Assembly: GCA_947628065.1 (NCBI GenBank)
Contig: CANQYK010000003.1
Coordinates: forward strand, 1-47,773
DNA length: 47,773 nt
From: an uncultured Bacilli bacterium
GTDB lineage: Bacteria > Bacillota_I > Bacilli_A > RF39 > UBA660
Reading direction: 5' to 3'
In this document: positions 32,446-41,993 of the stretch, one piece after another
How the letters are laid out: each line of letters starts with the position of its first letter
Position numbering within the stretch: the first letter of the stretch is position 1
Position numbers and translations under genes: made by a program
Notes under the pieces: generated by a model
The model's input: the letters and a program-made list of their open reading frames with translations, nothing else
Told to the model about the DNA's origin: nothing
Database searches by the model: none

Positions 32446-33344
32446 AAAAAATAGTTATTGCTGGAGTAACGGGTTTTATTGGTTCTTCTTTATGTAATAA
32501 ATTTTTAGAAATGGGATATCAAGTAATTGGTATTGGTCGAAGCGATGATACATTGGGTAGAGTGCATCAAAATAGTAATTATATTTTTATGAAGCAAGAT
32601 CAAATTGATTATAATCTTTTAAAAGATGCAGATATTTTTTATCAACTTGCTTGGAATATGGGATTATACAATACAAAAGATAATATTTTAGCATGTGATA
32701 CAGAGTTAGAAAATGTTAAATTATCATATGGAATAATGGATATTGCTATAAAAGCAAATGCTAAAAAATTTGTATTTATTGGTAGTATTTCTCAAGAAAT
32801 GTATTATTTTGATGAAAATAGGGAACTAACCAATGTAAAGGGACGTATTTATGGATTAGGAAAAGAGTTTGCTAGTAATTTATGTCAAAAATTAGCGTAT
32901 GATGCCAATATAGAATATAACCTAGCTATTCTTGCAAATACTTATGGACCTAACGATTACAATAATAAAGCCGTTAGTCAATTTATTAATAAAATGGTTC
33001 AAAATGAAGATTTAAATTTAATATCAGAAAAAGATTTAGCCGATTGGGTTTATATAGATGATACGGTAGAAGGATTGATTTATATTGGTGAAAAAGGAAT
33101 CAATATGAAATCTTATTATCTTGGACATCGTGAAATTAAAACATTTGGTGAATATATGAGAGCTTTAAAAGAAACCCTTCATTCAACATCAAAATTAAAT
33201 TTTGATGTTTATGAAGAAAAATTAGGATATGATTATTCGAAAGTAGATTTGGAAGCCTTGTATCAAGATACTGGTTTTTCTTGTCATGCTGATTTTGATG
33301 AAAGTATTTTAAAAACAGAAAAGTGGTTAAGAAAGAAGAGGTAA
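32442..33344 (+). CDS. NAD-dependent epimerase/4-ketoreductase (extended SDR)
   Basis: 300 residues. GVTGFIGSSL is the nucleotide-binding glycine motif; YGLGKEFA provides the catalytic Tyr-x-x-x-Lys. LANTYGPNDYNNKAVSQFI and DWVYIDDTVEGL are SDR sugar-nucleotide motifs. Likely the final 4-ketoreductase or an epimerase of the deoxysugar made by the two genes before it. Start codon overlaps the preceding stop. Confidence 0.85.
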   Translation: MKKIVIAGVTGFIGSSLCNKFLEMGYQVIGIGRSDDTLGRVHQNSNYIFMKQDQIDYNLLKDADIFYQLAWNMGLYNTKDNILACDTELENVKLSYGIMDIAIKANAKKFVFIGSISQEMYYFDENRELTNVKGRIYGLGKEFASNLCQKLAYDANIEYNLAILANTYGPNDYNNKAVSQFINKMVQNEDLNLISEKDLADWVYIDDTVEGLIYIGEKGINMKSYYLGHREIKTFGEYMRALKETLHSTSKLNFDVYEEKLGYDYSKVDLEALYQDTGFSCHADFDESILKTEKWLRKKR

Positions 33345-33346
33345 TT

Positions 33347-34519
33347 ATGGGTGAAATAATAGTAGTAGGTTCTGGTTTTTCAGGAAGTATTTTAGCAAGA
33401 AAAATAGCAGAAGAATTAGATAGAAGTGTAACAGTGGTAGAAAAGCGTTCTCATATTGGTGGGAATATGTATGATTATTATGATGAAAATGGTATTTTAA
33501 TTCAAAAATATGGACCACATTTTTTAAATACCAATAAGTATTTTATTATTGAATTTTTAGAAAAATATGCGAAACTTTATCCACATCAGACAAAATTACT
33601 TAGTTTTGTTGATAACAAATATGTTCGTCTTCCTTTTAATTTTGAGACTGTACAACAATTAGTAGGACCAAAAAAAGCGGAAGGCTTACTTGCTAAAATG
33701 AGAGAGGAATATGCTTCGCGTGACCGTGTTCCTATTATGGAACTTCTAAATAGCAAGAATGAAGATGTTAGGGAATATGGAAAATTATTATTTGATAAAT
33801 GCTATAAAACTTATGTAGCAAAACAATGGGGAAAAACACCGGAAGAAGTTGATAGTAGTGTTATGGATCGTGTTCCAATGGCAATGAATTATGATGAGCG
33901 ATATTTGAATAAAGATTTTCAATATTTACCAAAAGAAGGATTTACAAAATTATTTGAAAATATGTTAAATCATCCTAATATTAAAGTAGAGCTTAATACG
34001 GATGCTTTGGATTATATTGCATTTGATGATGAGAAGAAAATCATCACTTATGATGGAAAAGATGTTGATCTTTTAGTTTTTACAGGAGCGATTGATGAAT
34101 TGTTTCAATTAAAATATGGTAGGCTACCTTATCGTTCTTTGGATATTCGATATACTTATGAAAAGAAAAAAAGTATTTTACCAAGTGAGATTGTATCTTA
34201 TCCACAAGCAAAAGGTTACACGAGAAGTACAGAGTATAAAAAATTAACGTATGGAATTGATCAAGACATTAATATTTCTATGATAGCAACAGAATATCCT
34301 TTAGAATATAACCCAGAAAATGAAGTAGGAAATACACCGTATTATCCAACCGTAACAGAAGAAAACTTTAAATTATATGAAAAATATAAAAAGGAAGCAG
34401 AAGAATATGGCAATATTATTTTGTGTGGCAGATTAGCAGAATATAGATATTATAATATGGATATTTGTATTGAACATGCATTAGAAAAATTTGAGACAGT
34501 AAAAGAAATATTAACATAA
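33347..34519 (+). CDS. glf: UDP-galactopyranose mutase, first copy
   Basis: 390 residues. FAD-binding GSGFSGSILARKIAE near the start, then IGGNMYDYYDENG, GPHFLNTN, the RLPFNFET substrate loop and CGRLAEYRYYNMD near the C-terminus. Converts UDP-galactopyranose to UDP-galactofuranose for surface glycan. ATG 33347 is 2 nt after the SDR stop with AAGAGG upstream; an in-frame upstream start would overlap the SDR gene without a ribosome site. A second copy lies at 43021. Confidence 0.94.
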   Translation: MGEIIVVGSGFSGSILARKIAEELDRSVTVVEKRSHIGGNMYDYYDENGILIQKYGPHFLNTNKYFIIEFLEKYAKLYPHQTKLLSFVDNKYVRLPFNFETVQQLVGPKKAEGLLAKMREEYASRDRVPIMELLNSKNEDVREYGKLLFDKCYKTYVAKQWGKTPEEVDSSVMDRVPMAMNYDERYLNKDFQYLPKEGFTKLFENMLNHPNIKVELNTDALDYIAFDDEKKIITYDGKDVDLLVFTGAIDELFQLKYGRLPYRSLDIRYTYEKKKSILPSEIVSYPQAKGYTRSTEYKKLTYGIDQDINISMIATEYPLEYNPENEVGNTPYYPTVTEENFKLYEKYKKEAEEYGNIILCGRLAEYRYYNMDICIEHALEKFETVKEILT

Positions 34520-34531
34520 TAGGAGGTTCCA

Positions 34532-37330
34532 ATGAAGAAAAAAGAAAAATTTAAAAACTTTATGAAAAGTGATTTTTTTAAGAGCATACTCATTTATACA
34601 GCTATATTTGCAATAGCAATGTTTGTTTTAATTTCTATTTTTACAAAATATGGAAAAGAGTTTTTAGAATATAATGATGGAGTAAATGCTCATCTTGTTT
34701 ATTTACGATATTATAGAGATTTACTTATCAATTTTATTCGTACAGGTAATTTTTCTCTTTTTACATGGAGACTTGGAAATGGAATTGATTTGTTTAGTAA
34801 TTATGCTTTTTTTATCATTGGTGATGTTTTTTCGTATTTATCTATTCTTGTTCGAACTAGAAATGTAGAATTTTTATATAATATTTTAATTATATTAAGA
34901 GTATATTGTGTTGGCTTATCATTTTTATGTTATACAAAGCATCGAAAGATAAATTGTATTTCTTCTGTAATAGGAGCTATTTTATATACATTTTCCTCTT
35001 TTGTTTTATGTTCTTGTATGTCTCAACCTTATTATATTAATGCGGCTATTATGTTTCCTTTGTTATTAATAGGAATAGAAAAAATAATCAAAGAAGAAAA
35101 AGTAATTTTTTATACTATTATGGTTGCTTTCATGTTTCTTTCTAATTTTTATTTTGCTTATACATTTTCTATTATTCTTGCTATTTATGGGTGTTTACTT
35201 TCTTTTTATACTTATAAAAAAAATGGTGTAAAAAAGATATTGAAAGTATTATTTAAAACTTTATTTTATAGTATATTAGGTATTTTAATATCTTCTATTA
35301 TATTGTTACCAGTTCTCTTTTCTTATTCTTCATCAGATAGAGTTAAATTTTCTAGTTTTTTGATATATCCTTTTTCTTATTATAGAAATTTTATTAGTAG
35401 TATTTTTACCTTTGGTAGTCCTGGATTTTGGACTTTGATAGGTATTCAATCATTAATTCTTATAACAATTCCACTATTTCTATTACGAAATAGAAAAGAT
35501 AATAAACCATTGTTTTTCTTATTTTTGTTTTTACTTTTAACTCTTTTAGTTCCTAGTATTGGATCTGTTTTTGTTGGATTTAATTTTCCAAATAATAGAT
35601 GGTCTTTTGTTATAACTTTTCTTTTATCATTTTTCTCGTCATTAGTAATAAATAGTAATTATAAAATGACAAAAAAAGAACTTTTGTTTATATTAATTGG
35701 TTTTATAGTATTTTTTGCTAGTAATATCTTTTTTGAAATTACTATTAGTACATTTACACAGATACAACTTTTGTTAGCTCTATTATGGTTATTTGTTTTT
35801 TACTTTAAAGATTCCATTGAAAAACTTTATACAAGTCATAAGTTATATAATGCAATTATGCTTTTAATTTTAACAATTAGTACTTGTTTTTCTATAAAAT
35901 ATACTTATGATATTGAAGGAAGAAATCTAATTGAGGCTTATAAGGAAAATGGTGAATTTAGTGAAATTTTAAACACTTCTTATCATTCTATACCAGATTA
36001 TCAACAAGCTTTAAATAAAATAAAGCAGATGGATACAGGTTTTTTTCAAATTGCTAAAAAACCTTGTATTTTTGAAAATATGTCACAATTAAAAAAGTAT
36101 AATTCAATTGGTCAATTTAATTCCATTCTTTTCAATGAGTATTCACAATTAAATAGTGATTTAGATAATATTCAATTTGATGTTATTAGAGGAAGTAAGG
36201 AATTTGATTATCGTACAAAAATAATGTCTTTATTAGGTGTAAAATATTTAATAAATTATGAATATAATAATATTCCTTATGGTTATGAGAAAGTAAAAGA
36301 ATATCATGGTGAATCAAATATATACAAAAATAAGTATTATTTACCATTTGGTATATTTTATGATGATTATATTACTTTAGATGAATATAATAATTTATCG
36401 TCACTAGAAAAGGAAACAAGTTTATTAAAAACAGTAGCGCTTGAAAAGAAAGATATATCGAATAATATAAATCATTATGAAATTGATTTCAAAAAAAATA
36501 TAAAGAGTATTCCTTATAAAGTAATTGATAATAAAAATATTATGAAAAAAGGTAGTATAAATATAACAACTAATGTAGATAATTCATTTGAACTAGAAAT
36601 AGATAATATTGAAAAAAAAGAATTATATATTTCTTTTGAAAATTTAGTGTATCATCCATTTTCAAAAGAGGAGCTTATAAAGATACAAACAGAAAAAAAA
36701 ATAGAAGAACTTGAAGAAAAAGAATTTACGAAGTTAGATTATGCAAAAATAGTTAAAAATAATAAATGGTATCAGAAAAATGATAAATTTATTTTTTCGG
36801 TTCAATTAGGAAATATAAAAAAAGAAAGAAAAATGGTAGAATCAACAAATGCATATTATATGAATGTAACGGATTTTTTGTATAATTTAGGATACTATAA
36901 TAAAAAATCAGGAAAAATAAAAGTTACTTTTAATAATATAGGAACTTATACTTTTGATAATATTAAAATATATGCAGTTTCTATGGACGATTATGAAAAA
37001 GATATAACCAAGTTAAGAAAATCAAATTTTGAGGTTATGAATTATGATAATGGTTATTTAAAAGGACAAGTGAATACAGCAAAAGAAGGAATTTTACAAT
37101 TTCAAACTATGTATAATAAAGGTTGGAAAGTATATGTTGATGGAAAGAAAGCAGAAGTATTTAAATGCAACAAATATTTTTTGGGAATACGAGTTCCGAA
37201 AGGAAAACATAAAATTTATATGAAATATCATATTCCATATTTAAAAGAGGGATTTATAATAACTACTATAAGTTTTATAATTTTTATTGTTATTATATTA
37301 AAAAAGAAAAAAATAAAAGTACACTCATAG
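34532..37330 (+). CDS. YfhO-family membrane protein
   Basis: 932 residues with about 13 hydrophobic segments in residues 14-460, a large extracytoplasmic domain (about 465-895) and a last membrane helix before a basic tail. The C-terminal QTMYNKGWKVYVDGKKAEVFKC and VPKGKHKIYMKYHIPYLKEG are hallmarks of YfhO/CsbB-linked proteins. YfhO proteins transfer a sugar from a lipid carrier to a cell-surface polymer (GT-C-like), often paired with a GT2 such as the 28903 gene. The start follows AGGAGGTTCC. Confidence 0.9.
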   Translation: MKKKEKFKNFMKSDFFKSILIYTAIFAIAMFVLISIFTKYGKEFLEYNDGVNAHLVYLRYYRDLLINFIRTGNFSLFTWRLGNGIDLFSNYAFFIIGDVFSYLSILVRTRNVEFLYNILIILRVYCVGLSFLCYTKHRKINCISSVIGAILYTFSSFVLCSCMSQPYYINAAIMFPLLLIGIEKIIKEEKVIFYTIMVAFMFLSNFYFAYTFSIILAIYGCLLSFYTYKKNGVKKILKVLFKTLFYSILGILISSIILLPVLFSYSSSDRVKFSSFLIYPFSYYRNFISSIFTFGSPGFWTLIGIQSLILITIPLFLLRNRKDNKPLFFLFLFLLLTLLVPSIGSVFVGFNFPNNRWSFVITFLLSFFSSLVINSNYKMTKKELLFILIGFIVFFASNIFFEITISTFTQIQLLLALLWLFVFYFKDSIEKLYTSHKLYNAIMLLILTISTCFSIKYTYDIEGRNLIEAYKENGEFSEILNTSYHSIPDYQQALNKIKQMDTGFFQIAKKPCIFENMSQLKKYNSIGQFNSILFNEYSQLNSDLDNIQFDVIRGSKEFDYRTKIMSLLGVKYLINYEYNNIPYGYEKVKEYHGESNIYKNKYYLPFGIFYDDYITLDEYNNLSSLEKETSLLKTVALEKKDISNNINHYEIDFKKNIKSIPYKVIDNKNIMKKGSINITTNVDNSFELEIDNIEKKELYISFENLVYHPFSKEELIKIQTEKKIEELEEKEFTKLDYAKIVKNNKWYQKNDKFIFSVQLGNIKKERKMVESTNAYYMNVTDFLYNLGYYNKKSGKIKVTFNNIGTYTFDNIKIYAVSMDDYEKDITKLRKSNFEVMNYDNGYLKGQVNTAKEGILQFQTMYNKGWKVYVDGKKAEVFKCNKYFLGIRVPKGKHKIYMKYHIPYLKEGFIITTISFIIFIVIILKKKKIKVHS

Positions 37331-37342
37331 AAGTGTATTTTT
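37320..37342 (+). terminator. terminator of the YfhO operon
   Basis: TACACT / AGTGTA followed by TTTTT; the yfhO stop codon is in the loop. Confidence 0.7.
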
Positions 37343-37435
37343 ATTATAGTAAATTTGTGCTTTCAGAACGTAAATTCTTTCAAAATTAAGAGATAATTTA
37401 TTATCCTTGTAGTATAATAGTAACTCCGGAGAAGG

Positions 37436-37677
37436 ATGAGAAAGAGAAGTCATACACAGTGCAGTATAGAGTACTATAATGTACAGACAACAAAGTATAG
37501 ATATAAGGTTCTAACAGGAAGAATATAAAAAGTTAAGAAAAAGATATTGGGATCAACTTTTATGAAAGTCTAGGTTATTTTTTTAAAAGTGTGGGAAATG
37601 TAACGAAAGAAATTATTAAAGATTATATTAATAATCAAACAGAAAAAGAGGACGACATATTCAAAATAACGAGATGA
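37436..37677 (+). pseudogene. IS200/IS605-type TnpA remnant with internal deletion
   Basis: The first frame reads MRKRSHTQCSIEYYNVQTTK then YRYKVLTGRI and a stop, which matches the N-terminus of Y1 transposases (HSVYxLxYH...TKYRYKVLTG). The last part reads FFKSVGNVTKEIIKDYINNQ, the C-terminus of the same family. The middle, with the HUH motif and catalytic tyrosine, is gone. The gap 37331-37971 otherwise holds the end hairpins described next and a region 37817-37855 with two competing hairpins; no other gene was seen. Confidence 0.75.
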
Positions 37678-37736
37678 CTTCAGTCATCTGTTTAGACTTT
37701 CAGTCCAAAAGTAAGCCCTGCAATTTCAGTGCAGGG
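37673..37736 (+). mobile_element. IS200-type right-end hairpin array
   Basis: Three hairpins follow the transposase remnant: GATGAC/GTCATC (37673-37688), GACT/AGTC (37695-37705) and CCCTGCA/TGCAGGG (37716-37736). Each loop contains TTCA, and the set is typical of the subterminal hairpins recognised by TnpA. On the left, CTCCGGAG lies before the remnant. Confidence 0.5.
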
Positions 37737-37971
37737 TGGTTGAGAAAGTTGGTATAACAACAAAAAATACACAGAACCTTAAGATATGTAACATCAAATC
37801 AAAAATATGATGAGTACATTAAAAGCTTAGCACTAGTTTTTAATGTTATGCTAAGAAAATTTTTGGAAATAGGTAGAAAGAAATAAATATCTTTCAAAAA
37901 ATGTGTCAAAAACTCGACATAAATCCACCTTGTGAATATATATAATATGATTAATATGATATTTGTATAAG

Positions 37972-38938
37972 TTATTTTATTTTGTCTATTGATTCTATTA
38001 AGAAATTTGTTTTTTTGAAAATTAAATTTAAAATAATGGATAGATATTTTATGATAATTGTAAGAATTAAGAAAATTCCAAAAAATCCAGATGCTAAGAA
38101 TAACATGGTTGGCGTCCATCCTTCCACAGGATTTTCTGTAAAGAAGACAACAACTGTATATATTGTTACAAAAACGATAAAGGCTAACATAATCATTGAG
38201 AACGTTAAAGTAATTTTATAGCTAATATCTGTAAACAATATCAAAGAGTTAATTGCATTTTTACTTCTTTCTTTCTTTTCTTTGGAATCTATTTGGTCTT
38301 TTGTATCATTTTTAACATCGTAATTTATAGAGCCTATTTTTAGGCCACTATTTGCTTGAATTGCTTTTCTATAAGGAACAGACTTACTGATTGCATAGAT
38401 TCTATTAATTGCTCTTCGAGACATTATTTGAAATGTTTCTGTATCTAGTTTGTAAGCAAAGTTTGAATATTTATTAAATATACTATAGAATAATTTGGAT
38501 GTAAATTTTCTTTTCTTATTTGGAATTGCATTTACAATATCATATCCTTTCAAAGATTTCTTATAGATATCCATAATGACATCAATATCATAATCAATTG
38601 TTACAGTATCAAATTGATATACATAGTCCCCGATTGCAAGATCAACTCCTGCATTCATAGAAATTTCTTTTCCTTGAAAAAAGCTCATGTTAATAACGGT
38701 TATACTAGCTTTTTTTAAGTCTTTTGCAATCTCTTTAATTTTTTCGACGGTATCATCAGTTGAACCATCATTAACGAATAAAATTTCATAATTTAAGAAA
38801 TTGCTATCCAGTATACTGGATAGTTTCTTTATAAAAGAAACTATCCAGTATACTGGATAGTTTCTTTATAAAAGAAACTATATTATTACTATCATTATGA
38901 ATATAAACAACTGCTGATATAAAATTCTTTTCTTTCAT
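37972..38938 (-). pseudogene. GT2 glycosyltransferase frameshifted by a 37-bp tandem duplication
   Basis: From ATG 38936-38938 the frame reads MKEKNFISAVVYIHNDSNNI then VSFIKKLSSILD, typical of a GT2 start, and then hits a duplicated 37-bp block that shifts the frame. With one block removed the frame continues SNFLNYEILFVNDGSTDDT into the long open frame ending at 37972, giving an intact 309-residue enzyme with two C-terminal membrane helices. The downstream open part alone begins at an internal ATG (38688) and lacks the NDP-binding region. It is the last gene of the minus-strand operon. Confidence 0.75.
38806..38879. repeat. 37-bp palindromic unit in two tandem copies
   Basis: 38806-38842 and 38843-38879 are identical. 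Each contains the perfect 16-bp palindrome ATCCAGTATACTGGAT and a hairpin AGTTTCTTT/AAAGAAACT. As 37 is not a multiple of 3, copy number sets the reading frame of the GT2 gene. Confidence 0.95.
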
Positions 38939-38999
38939 TTTAACCACACATTCCTTTCACTTTGTTCAAGGCATACATAGTCATGAAAATAATTATTTT

Positions 39000-40127
39000 T
39001 CAGACTAGCACCTCATCTAAATCATATATTGTATTTATTTTTCCAGATAAAACACTAATAAACGTTGGATTTGTACTAAATTGTTTTATAACGGTTGGTC
39101 TTGAATCATCAATCTCGGATGCTAATAAGATCGGTTTCATGGAATATAGCGATCCAACATATTCAAAACCAAATTCATCTTTTAAATATTTTTTTGCTAA
39201 ACTAGCCATATAAGGCCAAGCACTTTTTGGCTTTGCAGGGCAATCATTACAATTTCCTAAATTATGTGGTGTACAATATCCTTTTTTCTTTTTGTTTGCT
39301 TCTTCTTGACAAGGAAAGGTAGGAAGACTGTCATACGATGTTATATGTGGAGTAAAGGTTACGCTTGTTAGGGAATGATATCCTGTTTTTCCAAATGGCA
39401 TAATGGAGAAAAATGGTCCATCCATAACAGTGATTCCAACATTTTTGAATTTTTCTGATACGGTACATAAAATGATTTCACATAATTCATATTTTATTTT
39501 AAAATGTTCAAACCCTAACATATCTAAAATTTGGTTAACACTACCATAAGTAGCATTTAAAACAAATCCACTTTTGTATGTTTTATCTTTGCTTGTAATT
39601 TTGTATAACTGTCCTTCTTTTTCAATTTTTTGAATATCCACATTGAATTCTAATTTAATGTTTTTATACTTTTTAATTTCTTTTAAGAAATGATCTCGTA
39701 AAATAATCGCATCGTATGTGTATTCTTTGGTTAAATAACAACCATCACACATTCCATCTTTAAAGTATTTTGATGGTGGAAGATCTTCACATTTAATGTT
39801 TGCATTTTTACAGAATTTACGAAATTGTTCTGCATTGGTCCATGAGAATTTAGCACTTGTTGCATATACTTGATCAAAATCGGATAAAATAGAAAAATCA
39901 AAATCTTTGTTGAATCGTTCAAAATAGTTTGCAGATTTAATTGCTGTTGAATAAGAACGGGGATAATGATATCCCATATGAACGCGTGCTTGATTAATAT
40001 ATGTTGCTCTTTTAAAGGCTTCATCTTCTTTTTCTAATACAATAACATTTTCCCCTTTTTTTCCACAGTATAGTGCTGCATATAAACCATAGATGCCAGC
40101 TCCTATTATGATCTTATCATATTTCAT
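39000..40127 (-). CDS. FAD-dependent oxidoreductase (DAO family)
   Basis: 375 residues. FAD-binding GAGIYGLYAALYCGKKG near the start, then YINQARVHMGYHYPRS, a DAO-family active-site pattern. A C-terminal part includes a cysteine-containing CTPHNLGNCNDCP segment that could bind a metal. Substrate unknown; homologues occur in surface polysaccharide loci, where an amino or hydroxy acid ligand on a sugar may be oxidised (inference). Middle gene of the minus-strand operon, starting behind AGAGGTAGTAT. Confidence 0.75.
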   Translation of the reverse strand: MKYDKIIIGAGIYGLYAALYCGKKGENVIVLEKEDEAFKRATYINQARVHMGYHYPRSYSTAIKSANYFERFNKDFDFSILSDFDQVYATSAKFSWTNAEQFRKFCKNANIKCEDLPPSKYFKDGMCDGCYLTKEYTYDAIILRDHFLKEIKKYKNIKLEFNVDIQKIEKEGQLYKITSKDKTYKSGFVLNATYGSVNQILDMLGFEHFKIKYELCEIILCTVSEKFKNVGITVMDGPFFSIMPFGKTGYHSLTSVTFTPHITSYDSLPTFPCQEEANKKKKGYCTPHNLGNCNDCPAKPKSAWPYMASLAKKYLKDEFGFEYVGSLYSMKPILLASEIDDSRPTVIKQFSTNPTFISVLSGKINTIYDLDEVLV

Positions 40128-40154
40128 ATACTACCTCTTTCTATAGCTGATAAG

Positions 40155-41870
40155 CTATTTGTAAAATTTTGAATACAATTCATTAAGATAACAAATTGTT
40201 TGTTTTACATTATTTATATCATTTTTTTTCATTTCAATGGAAATAAGATTATTGTAATTTCCTTTTACTAAAATCTCTAATAGTTTACTATGAAGCTCTC
40301 TTTCTTCAATTAGAGCTAAATTTGGTTCACTAATATGGATGTGATTTATGAGATTTAAATTTGATTCTAAAATTTCTAGGCTTTCTTTATTTTCTATTAC
40401 GGTTCCTAAATCATAGTTTATTTTAATATTTGGTAAATTGATTTCTTTTACAAATGCAATTGCTTCTTTTGTGGTTGTTAAAAAGTTTGTGTTATAGATT
40501 GTAGGATTTGGTTCAATCGCAATTACCACATTGTTATCTTCGGCGTATTTTCCTAATTCTTGAAAGAATGAAATTGCTTTTTTATAATCTTGCTCAAAAT
40601 TGTTCATATTTCTGTTTTTGGGATTCCCAAAAACAATATTTGGACAATTTATTGTTTTTGCAAAATCAATTGCTTTTTTTGTATATTCTAATAATTCATT
40701 AAAGTTTTCATCACTTTCAAAAATATTTTTTGTTTTTCCAAACCAGATGGATTGCATAGAACCAATTTCAAGATGATATGTTTTCTTTAGTTCTTCTTGT
40801 ATTTTTTTGGCATTTTCTAAATGTTCGTATGGATTTTCTCCAATTAGTCTTGTTGGTGCAATTTCAATATAATGAATGTCTTTGTCTTTTAAAAATTGGT
40901 ACATTTCTAGATCATTTGAATCATCCCAAGCAATATTAGAAATACATATTTTTTTTGGCTTTAAAACATAGTTTTTAATATCTTCTAAAAGAAAATCTTT
41001 GTTTAAAATATATCCATTTTTACCATGGAAGATAGTATCATATTTTGTTTTAAAGTTATAATTTGGAATCTTGTTGTTTAATTCATTTTTAAATTGTTCT
41101 TGATAGATGTATTCATATAATTCACTAATTTTGATTGGTTCTGTAGCAAGATTTAAAACTTTTATATTATGTTCAAGCGCAATTTGGATATGCTTCCATA
41201 AATAACTTAAATTATAAAATTGAAACGATCCACGACTATCGGTAAAGTTTAGGGCAGAAAAACCAAAAGTTTTGAACATCTCTTTTAACTGGATTTTCTC
41301 ATCATCACTTAACTCTTTGCATTTATAAAATCCATTTCCTTGATCAAAATAATAATTTTTTAAATTTCCATTTTTTGTAAGTAATTCTTCGTATTTTTCT
41401 TTTTTTAATAAACTTGGAATATAGTGAATTAAATCATAAATAAAATTCTTTTTTAGATTTTTTCCATATAATCCTGGTAATCGGACAATTAAATATTCTT
41501 CGAAATTTTCTTTTACCCAATTTTCTAAATATTTTCTGTTCTTTCCATAGGCTTCTTCACTTTCTTCTTTGTCATCTTCTTCATCAACATCAATAGGATT
41601 TGGATAAACATCAATTGTTGAGATTAAAACTATTTTTTTTGGTTCTATTTTTTTGATGTTTTCAATCGCGTTTTTAATAATTCTAAGGTCTTCCTCAGGA
41701 TTATTATTGGCTATAAATTTTTGTGCTGGTATTCCAGCATAGACTAATAAGTCGGGTTTTTGATGAAATGCTTTTTCAATATCTGTTGAATGAAACATTT
41801 CACTGAATTTATATTGTTCTTTTAAATTGGATCCTACAAATCCAGTACAACCCACTAAAAAACTTTTCAT
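40155..41870 (-). CDS. SDR epimerase fused to a TIM-barrel sugar isomerase-like domain
   Basis: 571 residues. The N-terminal part (1-300) is an extended SDR: GCTGFVGSNL at 8-17, STIDVY, and YGKNRKYLE with the Tyr-x-x-x-Lys pair. The C-terminal part (about 305-571) is an AP-endonuclease-2/xylose-isomerase-like TIM barrel: VFGNPKNRN, IAIEPNP, INYDLGTV, HIHISEPN and SIEMKK carry the E/D/H metal-ligand pattern. This fusion suggests two consecutive steps on one sugar intermediate. The start follows GGAG by 6 nt and uses the promoter at 41893-41921. Confidence 0.78.
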   Translation of the reverse strand: MKSFLVGCTGFVGSNLKEQYKFSEMFHSTDIEKAFHQKPDLLVYAGIPAQKFIANNNPEEDLRIIKNAIENIKKIEPKKIVLISTIDVYPNPIDVDEEDDKEESEEAYGKNRKYLENWVKENFEEYLIVRLPGLYGKNLKKNFIYDLIHYIPSLLKKEKYEELLTKNGNLKNYYFDQGNGFYKCKELSDDEKIQLKEMFKTFGFSALNFTDSRGSFQFYNLSYLWKHIQIALEHNIKVLNLATEPIKISELYEYIYQEQFKNELNNKIPNYNFKTKYDTIFHGKNGYILNKDFLLEDIKNYVLKPKKICISNIAWDDSNDLEMYQFLKDKDIHYIEIAPTRLIGENPYEHLENAKKIQEELKKTYHLEIGSMQSIWFGKTKNIFESDENFNELLEYTKKAIDFAKTINCPNIVFGNPKNRNMNNFEQDYKKAISFFQELGKYAEDNNVVIAIEPNPTIYNTNFLTTTKEAIAFVKEINLPNIKINYDLGTVIENKESLEILESNLNLINHIHISEPNLALIEERELHSKLLEILVKGNYNNLISIEMKKNDINNVKQTICYLNELYSKFYK

Positions 41871-41892
41871 ACATTACTCCTTTCATAGCTTT

Positions 41893-41921
41893 ACTATATC
41901 ACACAATAAAGTAAATAACAA
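41893..41921 (-). promoter_or_regulatory. promoter of the minus-strand operon
   Basis: Minus strand TTGTTA, 17 bp, TATAGT with TGa before the -10. Confidence 0.7.
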
Positions 41922-41928
41922 TTTCTTC

Positions 41929-41957
41929 TTTTCATAGAAAATAAAACCATGTATAAT
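41929..41957 (+). promoter_or_regulatory. divergent promoter of the plus-strand GT2 gene
   Basis: TTTTCA, 17 bp, TATAAT. Its -35 lies only 7 bp from the -35 of the divergent promoter, so RNA polymerase can probably serve only one side at a time. Confidence 0.6.
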
Positions 41958-41993
41958 AGAAATAGGTTTTTAATTAGTTAAAGGAGTATGAAA

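Noticed and set aside
34686..34868. Small hydrophobic plus-strand ORF inside yfhO
   Set aside because: Alternate frame of a membrane-protein gene with no own promoter or ribosome site.
38806..38879. Short CRISPR-like palindromic repeats
   Set aside because: Only two directly abutting copies with no spacers; it is a tandem duplication inside a coding gene.
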